From Marilutibacter aestuarii (GTDB lineage Bacteria; Pseudomonadota; Gammaproteobacteria; Xanthomonadales; Xanthomonadaceae), in NCBI RefSeq assembly GCF_006546775.1, contig NZ_VICE01000154.1:1-48408 (forward strand): 48,408 nt of DNA, in the 5' to 3' direction. Below the pieces are notes generated by a model. The model ran no database searches, was not told where the DNA came from, and worked only from the letters and a program-made list of their open reading frames with translations. Numbering within the stretch: position 1 is the stretch's first letter; every line of letters begins with the position of its first letter. This document shows positions 7,955-16,769 of this stretch, one piece after another. Both the position numbers and the translations under genes were made by a program.

Positions 7955-9133
7955 ATGCCGGTGCCTCCAATGACCTCTACTGCTCCCGTCTCTGCCGCCA
8001 GCAATGGAAGGTGCGCACTCATCACGGGCGTGACGGGGCAAGACGGCTCCTATCTCGCCGAGCTTCTGCTTGCCAAGGGCTACGTCGTCCACGGCTTGAA
8101 GCGAAGGTCGTCCTCGCTGAATACCCAGCGGGTCGATGGCATCTATCAGGATCCGCATGAGCCAGATCGCCGATTCCACCTGCATTATGGCGATCTGACT
8201 GATGGTTCGAACCTTGTGCGGGTGATCGAAGACGTTCAGCCGGACGAGATCTATAACCTCGCCGCGCAAAGCCACGTCGCGGTGAGCTTCGACTTGCCCG
8301 AGTACACGGCGAATGTGAATGCGCTCGGTGCCTTGAGGCTTCTTGAAGCGGTGCGTCTGCTGGGAATGGAGAAGCGGGTTCGCTTCTACCAGGCCGGGAC
8401 GTCCGAGTTGTACGGGCTTGTAAGTGAGAGTCCACAGCGCGAGTCCACGCCATTCCATCCGCGAAGCCCCTATGGCGTGTCCAAGCTGTTCGCCCATTGG
8501 ATCACGATCAATTATCGCGAGGCGTACGGTATGTATGCCTGCAATGGCATCCTCTTCAACCACGAGAGCCCGCGGCGTGGCGAGACGTTCGTCACTCGCA
8601 AGATCACCCGCGGACTGGCGAGGATCGCACTCGGCATCGAACGCACCCTCCATCTGGGGAACTTCGATGCGCTCCGCGATTGGGGGCATGCGGGGGATTA
8701 CGTCGAAGCGCAATGGCTGATGCTCCAGCAGGACGCTCCCCGGGACTATGTCATCGCGAGCGGCGTCCAGTGTTCCGTGAGGGATTTCGTGCGCGCGTCC
8801 GCCAGGGAGATCGGTGTCGAGCTGGAGTTCCGTGGCGCGGGGGTGGAGGAAGAGGGCGTCGTGCGGTCGGTAACGGGCGACATGGCGCCCGCCATCAAGC
8901 CTGGCGACGTCATCGTCCGTGTTGATCCTAGGTACTTCAGGCCCGCGGAAGTCGATACGCTCCTGGGTGATGCGCGCAGGGCCATGAGCGAACTGGGGTG
9001 GAGTCCCCGCAGGACCGTTGGCGAGGTTTGCGCGGAAATGATGGCGGCAGACCTGGTCCAGGCGAAGCGCATCGCCCTGCTCGAGGCCCACGGGTTCGGG
9101 TTCAAGGACGCGCCACCCGGTGAAGGCTCGTGA
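7955..9133 (+). CDS. gmd: GDP-mannose 4,6-dehydratase
   Basis: Converts GDP-D-mannose to GDP-4-keto-6-deoxy-D-mannose in the cytosol, the first committed step to GDP-L-fucose and related 6-deoxyhexoses. The 392-residue protein is an extended SDR with cofactor motif [14 protein letters not shown] (23-36), then [18 protein letters not shown], the catalytic TSELYG (about 149-154), and YGVSK (Y173, K177). [16 protein letters not shown] and [17 protein letters not shown] are highly characteristic of Gmd. It is slightly longer than most family members (about 345-375) because of an N-terminal extension of some 15 residues; ATG at 7970 (Met6) is an alternative start. It overlaps fcl by 4 bases (GTGA). 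Its substrate is made by ManC, encoded at 23473. Confidence 0.97.
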   Translation: MPVPPMTSTAPVSAASNGRCALITGVTGQDGSYLAELLLAKGYVVHGLKRRSSSLNTQRVDGIYQDPHEPDRRFHLHYGDLTDGSNLVRVIEDVQPDEIYNLAAQSHVAVSFDLPEYTANVNALGALRLLEAVRLLGMEKRVRFYQAGTSELYGLVSESPQRESTPFHPRSPYGVSKLFAHWITINYREAYGMYACNGILFNHESPRRGETFVTRKITRGLARIALGIERTLHLGNFDALRDWGHAGDYVEAQWLMLQQDAPRDYVIASGVQCSVRDFVRASAREIGVELEFRGAGVEEEGVVRSVTGDMAPAIKPGDVIVRVDPRYFRPAEVDTLLGDARRAMSELGWSPRRTVGEVCAEMMAADLVQAKRIALLEAHGFGFKDAPPGEGS

Positions 9134-10134
9134 GCGCGCCGGGCGCGACTCGTAGGGTCTACGTCGCCGGGCACACGGGCATGGTGGGCAGCGCCATCGT
9201 GCGCGCGCTGCGGCACGACGACGATGTCGAACTGGTCGTCCGGAGTCGCTCCGAGCTCGACCTGGCGCGACAGGAGGAGGTCGAGGCGTTCTTTCGTGAC
9301 GAACGCATCGACGAAGTCCACGTCGCGGCCGCCCGGGTTGGAGGGATCTCCGCGAACGACCGCCTGCCCGCGGACTTCATTCGCGAGAATCTTGCGATCG
9401 CGTGCAATCTGGTGGGGGCCGCGCACGACGCCGGGATCGACAGGCTGCTGTTCCTTGGCTCGTCGTGCGTCTACCCCAGGCTCGCGCCACAACCCATCCC
9501 GGAAGAGGCGCTGCTCACGGGGCCTCTCGAGCCGACGAACGAGCCGTATGCAATCGCGAAGATCGCGGGCCTCAAGCTTTGCGAGGCCTTTCGTCGCCAG
9601 CACGGCCGGCGCTATCGGAGCCTGATGCCCACCAATCTCTATGGGCCCGGCGACAACTTCAGCCTGGAAGACGGGCATGTGCTGCCCGCCCTGCTGAGAC
9701 GGTTCCACGAGGCGGCGGCGTCGGGAGCCGAAGAGGTCGTGGTCTGGGGTACGGGGTCGCCCCTCAGGGAGTTCATGCACGTCGACGACCTCGCCGCGGC
9801 ATGCCGCACGGTGATGGCGCTCCCGGATGAGCGTTGGGACACCGTCATGACGGGGATCAACCACCTGAACGTCGGGACCGGCGAAGACTGTTCGATCCGC
9901 CATCTGGTGGACGAGATCGTGGCACTGACTGGCTATGCGGGGCGTATCCGGTACGATAGCGCCAAGCCAGACGGTACGCCCAGGAAGCTCCTGGATGTGT
10001 CGCGGATCCGCGCACTGGGTTGGGCTCCCGGCATCCCCCTTCGTGAGGGGTTGCGGACGACGTATGCGTGGTACCGGGACCGGGAGGGCGACGCGTCCAG
10101 GCCCCTCAGGGGCGTGCTGGGTGATCGTGGATGA
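9130..10134 (+). CDS. fcl: GDP-L-fucose synthase
   Basis: Bifunctional 3,5-epimerase/4-reductase that turns the Gmd product into GDP-L-fucose using NADPH. The 334-residue sequence shows [13 protein letters not shown] (cofactor loop, 14-20), the family-specific [35 protein letters not shown] (Y140, K144) and [11 protein letters not shown], all typical of Fcl/WcaG. It starts with GTG inside the GTGA overlap with gmd, so the two are co-translated. GDP-L-fucose (or possibly GDP-colitose or perosamine if other enzymes act on the Gmd product) would feed the nearby glycosyltransferases; no aminotransferase or GDP-6-deoxy-hexose 3-dehydratase is seen here, which favours fucose. Confidence 0.97.
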   Translation: MSAPGATRRVYVAGHTGMVGSAIVRALRHDDDVELVVRSRSELDLARQEEVEAFFRDERIDEVHVAAARVGGISANDRLPADFIRENLAIACNLVGAAHDAGIDRLLFLGSSCVYPRLAPQPIPEEALLTGPLEPTNEPYAIAKIAGLKLCEAFRRQHGRRYRSLMPTNLYGPGDNFSLEDGHVLPALLRRFHEAAASGAEEVVVWGTGSPLREFMHVDDLAAACRTVMALPDERWDTVMTGINHLNVGTGEDCSIRHLVDEIVALTGYAGRIRYDSAKPDGTPRKLLDVSRIRALGWAPGIPLREGLRTTYAWYRDREGDASRPLRGVLGDRG

Positions 10135-10207
10135 CGCGTGGGCGCCGCATGCCAAGCACCACGCTCAAGCGTCATGACGCAAGCATATTGGGAAGATTGA
10201 AGTACAC

Positions 10208-11509
10208 ATGAAGATCCTATTTTCCGGTCTCGACAGCACCTGGTGGAATCGCGCTGAAGGTGAGGCCTCCGCGCGACCGCCGAATGCCGACTGGGTGGAT
10301 GCCGAGAAGCTGCTCGCCGAGGTGGCCAGCGGGACTGCCCGCGTGGAAGGCACGAAGCTGGCATGGGTCCATACTTGTCCCGTGGCCTATGCGCTCGCCG
10401 CCGGTCCCGACGATCCAAGGTTGCTGGAATCCAGGCTCGAAGCCTGGCTCGTACACAACCGGGCCGCGCTCAACATGCGACGGGAGCTGGGCCAGGATCT
10501 GGTGTTCGTTGAGGGCGATGCGCTGGCGCCTGTTGAAGTGGCCGCCGCACTGCGACTGGGCAAGCACGAACACCCCCGTGCCGATGGGGACGGGGACCCG
10601 CTGGCAAAGACCAGGCACGCCCTGTTCCAGCTCTTGGCCCGGCACGACCATCGTTACCTCGAAGTGCAGAGCGCCTTGCGGGCAGTCTCCTGGTTCCAGC
10701 AGGCCGGGGCCACCGCCACCGTTCCCGTCGCGGATGAACTGACAGGGGAACAACTGATCGAGCTGTTCCAGCACGTCGAGCGCGCCGGACGCGAGCAAGG
10801 CCTGCGCCAGGAACTGGATGCCGAGGCGAAGGCGCACGGGGAGTTGCGGGTCAGGAAGGACGTCGAGAAGTCCGAACACCTGGAACGTACCGAACAGCGG
10901 GCCGAACTGCTCGTGATCCAACTGCACCAGCTGCAGGAAGAGCTGGAGCAATACTATTTCCGCCTTCGCGATGTCGAAGCAGAGAATACAGCGAGCGCGG
11001 AGGCCTCCCGTGCCGCCAACATGCAGGTCGACGCACTGAGGCTCCAGTTGCATGAGATGCAGGCTGAATTGGACCTGCAGGTGGCCCGCAGGCCTGATCC
11101 CTCGGTCTTTTCCACGAGGGCGTTGTTTTCCGTCCTCATGCGGAGGGTCTACACCCGACTCCTGCCCCTTCGGGTCAGGACGTCGCGCGAGGCGCGTCGT
11201 CATCGGCGCGAACTCGAGTCCACGCTCGGCCTGATCCGAAGCAGTCGGTGGTTCGATGCGGACTGGTACCTGGATACCTACCGGGATGTCAGGGACGCGG
11301 GAAGCGATCCGGCCGAACACTATCACCTGCATGGCTGGCGGGAGGGCCGCAATCCTGGCCCGGACTTCGATTCGACTCACTACCTGGCCGCCAACATCGA
11401 CGTCCGCAAGTCGGCCGCCGACCCCCTCGTGCACTTCATCCAGCATGGCGCAGCGGAAGGCAGGAGCCCCAGGGAAGGCATCCCCGGATCGGTAGCAAAG
11501 CCGGCCTGA
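10208..11509 (+). CDS. Coiled-coil protein with C-terminal tandem repeats, unknown function
   Basis: Predicted 433-residue protein of unknown function. Residues 1-130 are a small globular region starting MKILFSGLDSTWWN. Residues about 180-300 are strongly helical and charged, with heptad-like spacing around LHQLQEELEQYYFRLRDVE, a coiled-coil segment seen in other polysaccharide-cluster proteins. The last 75 residues carry two copies of a motif often found in surface-polysaccharide glycosyltransferases: FDADWYLDTYRDV...HYHLHGWREGRNP, then FDSTHYLAANIDV...HFIQHGAAEGRSP. No signal peptide or membrane span is visible. It sits between fcl and the large GT2 gene, so a scaffold, chain-length or transferase-partner role is plausible, but this is inference. 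No catalytic motif was recognised. Confidence 0.7.
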   Translation: MKILFSGLDSTWWNRAEGEASARPPNADWVDAEKLLAEVASGTARVEGTKLAWVHTCPVAYALAAGPDDPRLLESRLEAWLVHNRAALNMRRELGQDLVFVEGDALAPVEVAAALRLGKHEHPRADGDGDPLAKTRHALFQLLARHDHRYLEVQSALRAVSWFQQAGATATVPVADELTGEQLIELFQHVERAGREQGLRQELDAEAKAHGELRVRKDVEKSEHLERTEQRAELLVIQLHQLQEELEQYYFRLRDVEAENTASAEASRAANMQVDALRLQLHEMQAELDLQVARRPDPSVFSTRALFSVLMRRVYTRLLPLRVRTSREARRHRRELESTLGLIRSSRWFDADWYLDTYRDVRDAGSDPAEHYHLHGWREGRNPGPDFDSTHYLAANIDVRKSAADPLVHFIQHGAAEGRSPREGIPGSVAKPA

Positions 11510-11635
11510 GTGCGTCCGATGCTGACGGCAGTACTTGATGGGGCGGAGAGCTCCCGTGGCATCCTGCCTGCTGGCGCCAGGCCTCTTCCCGGGGCCCTTG
11601 CAGCATCTCCCGCCGCTCTTGCGTAGAAGCCTCCC
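11510..11635. other. 126-base gap inside the plus-strand run
   Basis: Separates the coiled-coil protein gene from the large double GT2 gene. No hairpin with a T-tract and no convincing promoter was found. The downstream gene has only a weak ribosome site (GTAGAAGC before ATG at 11636). Confidence 0.35.
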
Positions 11636-14521
11636 ATGCAGCCATCCATATCACTGACGCCGATCGACATGCGCGAGGGGGCGCATCCAGGTGCCGGACG
11701 CGTGCAGGCGTCGGAGATGCCGGTGACAGCTTTCGCGCCTTCGGATGGATCCGTCCTGCCGGCGGGGTGGTATGTGCTCAAGGGCCGCCTCGGGGACCAT
11801 CCACCTGCCCAGGGCTTCTCGATCGAGGCCCGGGCCGGTGCTGGTTTACGCTGGCCCGTGCCGGCATCGCTCGACGGATTGATCGAACCTGAAGTCGCCA
11901 TTCGGTTGCCCGCGCCGACGGATGTCTTGCTCGTCGAGGGCCTGGCGATGGGCGACCTACAACCTGTTGCGGGACTCGAGTTGCGAAGGATCAGTCGCAG
12001 GGAAGCGTTGCTGCTTACCACCATGGCGATCGCGGGCGGCAGCGGCCGTCGAAACGGCGTGCTAGCCATCCTCGTTCTCTTCGGCAGCATGTGCCGGGCA
12101 CTCGTTGCCGGCGGCGTGCACGCCGCCGCGGGTCGGATCGAGGTGTACTACAAGGCGCTCCTGCACGAGCGTCTCGCCGAGACATTGCGCTCGCGCCCCG
12201 CTTATCGCGCCCTGCAGCTGAGGCTGCGACGCGGGCTCATGCCATCCCTCGGATTCGATGCCAGGCCCGCGGGGCAGGTGCACTCCGCCGGGCACGACAC
12301 CTGGGCGGCGACGGGCGACGATCCCCGGTTCGTGGTTTCGCAGGATGTCCTGGGAAGCCCGCTGCCGGCGGGCTGGTACCGGTTCCGTGGGCGGGTGGAG
12401 TTGCTGGAAGGCTACTTCGTCGGCAGTTGCCTGTATCCGGATTACGGACGCGGAACCAATGAAGGCGCACTGGTACCGTTGGGCGAGCCTGGCGCAGACG
12501 GCAGCATGGACGTCTTGCTGGTCTTGCCATGGCAGACCCATTCGCTCCGCTTCGACCCGACCACGCGACGGGCGACGTTCCGCCTCGCAGACCTGCGCCT
12601 CGAGCGCTTGGGCCGCGCGCGTGCTTTCCTGTACATGCTGACCCGGATCGGGACGGGCGCGGACCATGCCCCCTGGCGTGCAAGGGCGGGCGCGCTGGCG
12701 CGCTTCGTGCGCGGAATGCGCGGCGGTGGCGTCTCGAACGCCACCCGTGAGCTCTTCAGTCACTACCAGGCGGTGAGCATCCGGAATGCGACCGGATACG
12801 CGAGCTGGGCCAAGAAGTTCGACACGTTCTCCCCGCTTGATGCCGAGCCGTTGCGACAGCGAGCGCTGGCAATGGCCGACGGCCCCTTGGTATCCATCCT
12901 GCTGCCCGTCTACCAGACGCCCGAACGCTGGTTGCGGAAATGCATCGAGAGCGTCATCGCGCAGGCGTATCCGAACTGGGAGCTGTGCATCGCCGACGAT
13001 TGCTCGCCATCGCCGCACGTGCGTGCGGTGCTCGATGAATACTCGGCCAGGGATGCACGGATCAAGGTCGTCTTTCGCGGTGAGAACGGACACATATCGA
13101 AGGCGTCCAACAGCGCGCTCGAATTGGCGACCGGCGAGTACATTGGGCTGCTCGATCATGACGACGAACTGAGGCCCCATGCGTTGCTGGAAGTCGTCGA
13201 GGCCCTTCGGGAGCAGCCGGGCCTGCGCCTCGTCTATTCGGACGAGGACAAGATCGACGAAAACGGGCGGCGTTTCGATCCATATTTCAAGCCGGCCTGG
13301 GACCCTGACCTCCTCAGGAGCCAGAACTACCTTTGCCATTTCACCGTGGTCGATGCCTCCCTGGTGAGGTCGGTGGGCGGGTTCCGCGCAGGTTACGAAG
13401 GTAGCCAGGACCACGACCTCTTCCTGCGCTGCTCCGAACGCTGCGAGGCCTCGGAGATCCATCACGTGCCGCGGGTGCTCTACCACTGGCGTGCAATCGC
13501 GGGTTCGACGGCGCTGCAGCGGGACGCGAAAGACTACGCCGCGGATGCGGGTGCCAGCGCCGTGGCTGACCACCTGTCGCGCACTCGTGCCGCCGCGTCG
13601 GTCGTGCAGTTGCCCCATGGGCACTATCGCACCGTCTGGCGGCTCCCCGATCCTGCGCCGAAGGTCAGCATCATCATTCCCACCCGGGATCGTCCCGACC
13701 TGCTCAAGACCTGCGTTTCCAGCATCAGGGAGAGGACGAACTACCCGGATTTCGAACTCGTCATCGTGGACAACCAGTCTTCGGATCCCGAAGCGTTGGC
13801 ATACCTGAGTTCGCTTTCCAGCTCGGAGGACGTGACGGTCCTCGCATACGATGCGCCGTTCAACTTCTCCGCGATCAACAACTGGGCGGTGGCCCAGTGC
13901 CGGGGCGAAGTCGTGGCCCTTCTGAACAACGACATCGAGGTCATCCAAGCCGACTGGTTGCGCGAGATGGTGAGCCTTGCCTCGCGCAGGGACGTCGGCG
14001 CAGTGGGTGCCATGCTCTATTACCCCAACGATTGCATCCAGCATGCGGGCGTGGTCCTCGGCGTCGGGGGCGTCGCCAACCATGCGTACGTCGGGAAGCC
14101 GCGGGGTTACCCCGGGCATGGGGGGCGCGCCAAGGTCTTGCAGAGCATGTCCGCAGTCACTGCGGCGTGCCTGGTCGTCCGCAAGGAGGCTTACCTGCAG
14201 GTGGGTGGCCTGGATGAGTCCTTCCAGGTGGCCTTCAATGACATCGATTTCTGCCTGCGGTTGGGCCAGGCGGGCCTGAGGAACCTGTGGACGCCTTTCG
14301 CCGAGCTGTACCACCACGAGTCCGCTTCTCGAGGCAGCGACGACACCCCCGAGAAGTCGGAGCGCTTTCGCGGCGAAGTCTCCAGGATGGAGCAGCGGTG
14401 GGGCGAGCTCCTTTACGCCGACCCCGCCTACAATCCGAACCTGACGCTGATGGGCACTGATTTCGCCCTGGCGTTCCCCCCGCGTTCGATTTCCCGCACC
14501 GGTAGCGCACTGGCGCGCTAG
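11636..14521 (+). CDS. Tandem GT2 glycosyltransferase with duplicated N-terminal module
   Basis: Predicted 961-residue enzyme with two GT2 domains. The first starts near residue 415 (PLVSILLPVYQTPERWL; CIADDCSPS; GLLDHDDELRPHALLEVVE), the second near 675 (PKVSIIIPTRDRPDLLKTC; IVDNQSSD; LLNNDIEV; AFNDIDFCLRLGQAGL). Such tandem enzymes commonly add two sugars in O-antigen or rhamnan-type polymers. The N-terminal 410 residues are not GT-like and hold two related modules: about 30-125 (SVLPAGWYVLKGRL...DVLLV...ELRRISRREALL) and about 232-333 (SPLPAGWYRFRGRV...DVLLV...LRLERLGRARAFL), an internal duplication. The specificity is unknown. It is the last plus-strand gene of the island and converges on the minus-strand run after 72 bases. 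Confidence 0.87.
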   Translation: MQPSISLTPIDMREGAHPGAGRVQASEMPVTAFAPSDGSVLPAGWYVLKGRLGDHPPAQGFSIEARAGAGLRWPVPASLDGLIEPEVAIRLPAPTDVLLVEGLAMGDLQPVAGLELRRISRREALLLTTMAIAGGSGRRNGVLAILVLFGSMCRALVAGGVHAAAGRIEVYYKALLHERLAETLRSRPAYRALQLRLRRGLMPSLGFDARPAGQVHSAGHDTWAATGDDPRFVVSQDVLGSPLPAGWYRFRGRVELLEGYFVGSCLYPDYGRGTNEGALVPLGEPGADGSMDVLLVLPWQTHSLRFDPTTRRATFRLADLRLERLGRARAFLYMLTRIGTGADHAPWRARAGALARFVRGMRGGGVSNATRELFSHYQAVSIRNATGYASWAKKFDTFSPLDAEPLRQRALAMADGPLVSILLPVYQTPERWLRKCIESVIAQAYPNWELCIADDCSPSPHVRAVLDEYSARDARIKVVFRGENGHISKASNSALELATGEYIGLLDHDDELRPHALLEVVEALREQPGLRLVYSDEDKIDENGRRFDPYFKPAWDPDLLRSQNYLCHFTVVDASLVRSVGGFRAGYEGSQDHDLFLRCSERCEASEIHHVPRVLYHWRAIAGSTALQRDAKDYAADAGASAVADHLSRTRAAASVVQLPHGHYRTVWRLPDPAPKVSIIIPTRDRPDLLKTCVSSIRERTNYPDFELVIVDNQSSDPEALAYLSSLSSSEDVTVLAYDAPFNFSAINNWAVAQCRGEVVALLNNDIEVIQADWLREMVSLASRRDVGAVGAMLYYPNDCIQHAGVVLGVGGVANHAYVGKPRGYPGHGGRAKVLQSMSAVTAACLVVRKEAYLQVGGLDESFQVAFNDIDFCLRLGQAGLRNLWTPFAELYHHESASRGSDDTPEKSERFRGEVSRMEQRWGELLYADPAYNPNLTLMGTDFALAFPPRSISRTGSALAR

Positions 14522-14593
14522 TCGCCGTCCGCGGCCGCCGCCGCCTCCCGCTGGTGCCGGACGCGACGGCGCGTGAATCGACGGTTGAGGGCT

Positions 14594-15256
14594 TCAGGGA
14601 TCATCACGCCGGGAGCGGGCGTCGTGTGTCGTCGTGGGAAGCGCGAGGAACGCCGCCAGCGCGATCAGCAGCGTACAGGCGAGGCCGATCACGAAGCCGC
14701 CCTGGGCGATGCCAAATACCATGTCAGGCCTGAACCCGTTGCGCTCGCTCACCCTGAGGGCCAATGCCATGCCCCCCGTTTCGAACGAGGCGGAGTCGAC
14801 GCTGCCAAGTCGCGAGTCGCTCACCAGCCACAGCGTCGCCGAATGACCTGGTGCGCCGTCGACGCCATCGACTTCGACGTTGAACCCCTTGTCCGGCTGG
14901 AAGCGCGGGCCCGGACAGAACGCCTTGAAGGCGTTATCGCGAAGGGTCGATGCATCGATCTTCCACGCGTGCTGCCTGCCGTCCTGCGACAGGATCACGG
15001 CGATGTCGCCTTCGTTCCGGCGCATGTAGGTGGCGAACCTGATCTCGAAACATGCTTCGTCGCCCTCCACGTACTCGCTGGGGTCGACGGAGCCGGGGTG
15101 CACCTCCTGCACCAGCCGGAAGCCGGGACGTATCTCACCGGCGGGCTGGCTCTTGCCCGCCGCCGTGGAGTAGAGCGGCCTGTAGCTCTCGAACGGTTTC
15201 AGCGCCCAGGCAAGGGCGAGGAGGGTGGCCACGACCGCCGCGCATCGGATCATCAT
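14594..15256 (-). CDS. Unknown membrane-tethered protein with two terminal TM segments
   Basis: Predicted 220-residue protein that I do not recognise. Residues about 3-19 (MIRCAAVVATLLALAWAL region) form a signal anchor and residues about 180-207 (MVFGIAQGGFVIGLACTL and onward) a second hydrophobic span. The middle 150 residues are polar and probably periplasmic, rich in short beta-like stretches (FRLVQEVHPG, EACFEIRFATYM, IAVILSQDG). The start at 15256 is set by an ATGA overlap with the stop of the upstream GT-C-like gene, so the two are translationally coupled. A partner of that membrane transferase, for example in acceptor recognition, is a reasonable inference. It is the last gene of the minus-strand operon. 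Confidence 0.7.
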   Translation of the reverse strand: MMIRCAAVVATLLALAWALKPFESYRPLYSTAAGKSQPAGEIRPGFRLVQEVHPGSVDPSEYVEGDEACFEIRFATYMRRNEGDIAVILSQDGRQHAWKIDASTLRDNAFKAFCPGPRFQPDKGFNVEVDGVDGAPGHSATLWLVSDSRLGSVDSASFETGGMALALRVSERNGFRPDMVFGIAQGGFVIGLACTLLIALAAFLALPTTTHDARSRRDDP

Positions 15257-16767
15257 GTCGAGAGGTGTCCATACAGGGGCAGGATCTGGCGCAGGTAGAA
15301 GGCATCGCAGGCGATCAGGGCGCCAATCGAAGCTGCCAGCAGGAGCGCACCCATCGTCCTGCCGCGGAACGCCGACGCGCATACGACCAGCAGGAAAGGC
15401 ACGACCGGATAGAAGTAGCGACCATGCGTGGCGCGCATCGTGCCAATGTAGGATCCCCACAGGTGGTGGTAGTAGATCATCGCGAAGACGACGACGCAGA
15501 AGGCGGACGTAAACAGTAGCCATTGCCCTGGAATCGCCCGGAACGTTCCTCGTGCGTTGTATGCGAGGGTTGCCAGCATCGCGGCCAGGAGGGCCTCCGC
15601 GGTCCAGCGTGCAAGATGGGGCAGCGGCTGTGTCGCATAGACGGTCCCGGCGACGATCGCCACGACCGCCAGCACGGGGTAGGGCCACCAGTTCGGCCGT
15701 GAAAGCCTGTCGCGCAGCGGTGCGATGATGGCGATCGCGGCCGCGACGCCAATTACCCCGAGGAAGTAGCGCGCGGTCCATCCGTTCGCCTGGATCCACG
15801 CAAGCTTGCCCTCGCCGCCGCCGTTCCAGCCGAGCAATGCGACGAAGTTGAGCATCGTGTGCTCCCAGAACGGGTGCTCGCGCATCAGCGCGAAGTAGTC
15901 GATGACCACTCTCTCCCGGCTGGACAGCATGGAAGCGTCCGGCAGGATCTGGCCGAAGAGGAAGAGGTTACGGACCATCCATGAAGCGATGGGCGCGAAC
16001 ATCAGCAGCCAGACGATCGCGATGGCCGGCACCCAGTGGCGGAAGCGGCCGGACGGGTCAGCGGACTTCCACAGCTGCCATGCGACCGCAAAGAAAAAGG
16101 GGACCGCCATCGCCAGGGCGGTGACCTTGGCCAGGGAGCACAGCCCCATCATCGCCGCCGAATACAACAGGTACCGGTAAGCGCCCGACTGCAGCCATCG
16201 CGTGCACCAGTACGCGCCCCAGGTCGCCGTGCACGCGACCAGGGTGTCGTGGGTGACGCCACCGGCCAGGTGGGTGAACATCGGTGTCGCACCGAAGAGT
16301 ATCGACGCCCCCAGCGCGGCCGCCGGATTGCCGGTCGTCCTCGCGAGCAGGAGCGTGAGGCCCAGTATCGTCAAGGCGCCGAATATCGCGCTGGGCAGGC
16401 GTGCCGCCCGGACGCGTCCCTCGTAGCCCAGTCCGGCCATCCGTGCCATCGCGATCACGGGCGCATCAATCGCATAGAAAAGCGGCGGATGCTGCGCGAT
16501 CCAGTTCCGTCCCGGGCGAACGCCGTCGCCCCGCCAGGAGCGCATCGTCTCCTCGCTGAAATGCGCTTGCCCCAGGACAGGCCACTGGCCACGCGACAAG
16601 TTCTCGGCGTAGTCGTAGTGGCCAGGCTCGTCGGGAATGTCCCACAGGGGCGTCACGAGGATGCCGTAGGTCGCGAACTTTGCAAGGAACGCCAGCGCGA
16701 CGAACGCTGCGACCATCAGGAAGCGACGGGGAAGCCCAGGCGCGTTGGATGGGTTTTCCCTGATCAT
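15253..16767 (-). CDS. GT-C-type polytopic membrane glycosyltransferase (PMT/ArnT/DUF2142-like)
   Basis: Predicted 504-residue inner-membrane protein with about 10-12 hydrophobic spans. Right after the first span it has DIPDEPGHYDYAENL (D46, E47), the acidic periplasmic loop of GT-C enzymes that use polyprenyl-phosphate sugars, and later WIAQHPPLFYAIDAPV, also family-typical. A C-terminal RATHGRYFYPVVPFLLV segment resembles DUF2142/GT39-like proteins. It would transfer a sugar from undecaprenyl-phosphate to a periplasmic acceptor such as O-antigen or lipid A-core (inference). The start at 16767 is 2 bases after the stop of the upstream DPM1-like gene; the longer frame overlaps that gene and is not membrane-like. 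The pairing with a GtrB-like GT2 supports a donor-acceptor system. Confidence 0.82.
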   Translation of the reverse strand: MIRENPSNAPGLPRRFLMVAAFVALAFLAKFATYGILVTPLWDIPDEPGHYDYAENLSRGQWPVLGQAHFSEETMRSWRGDGVRPGRNWIAQHPPLFYAIDAPVIAMARMAGLGYEGRVRAARLPSAIFGALTILGLTLLLARTTGNPAAALGASILFGATPMFTHLAGGVTHDTLVACTATWGAYWCTRWLQSGAYRYLLYSAAMMGLCSLAKVTALAMAVPFFFAVAWQLWKSADPSGRFRHWVPAIAIVWLLMFAPIASWMVRNLFLFGQILPDASMLSSRERVVIDYFALMREHPFWEHTMLNFVALLGWNGGGEGKLAWIQANGWTARYFLGVIGVAAAIAIIAPLRDRLSRPNWWPYPVLAVVAIVAGTVYATQPLPHLARWTAEALLAAMLATLAYNARGTFRAIPGQWLLFTSAFCVVVFAMIYYHHLWGSYIGTMRATHGRYFYPVVPFLLVVCASAFRGRTMGALLLAASIGALIACDAFYLRQILPLYGHLST

Positions 16768-16769
16768 GA

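Noticed and set aside
7710-7973. Short open frame in the gap before gmd
   Set aside because: No motif, overlaps the gmd start, and its composition is not protein-like; kept only as an intergenic note.
12062-14317. A 751-codon open frame on the minus strand
   Set aside because: Antisense to the clear tandem GT2 gene; no recognisable domains.
14522-14593. Possible terminator between the convergent island halves
   Set aside because: Complementary pieces (CGCCGT and ACGGCG) exist, but the stem needs a large loop and a bulge and has no T-tract.
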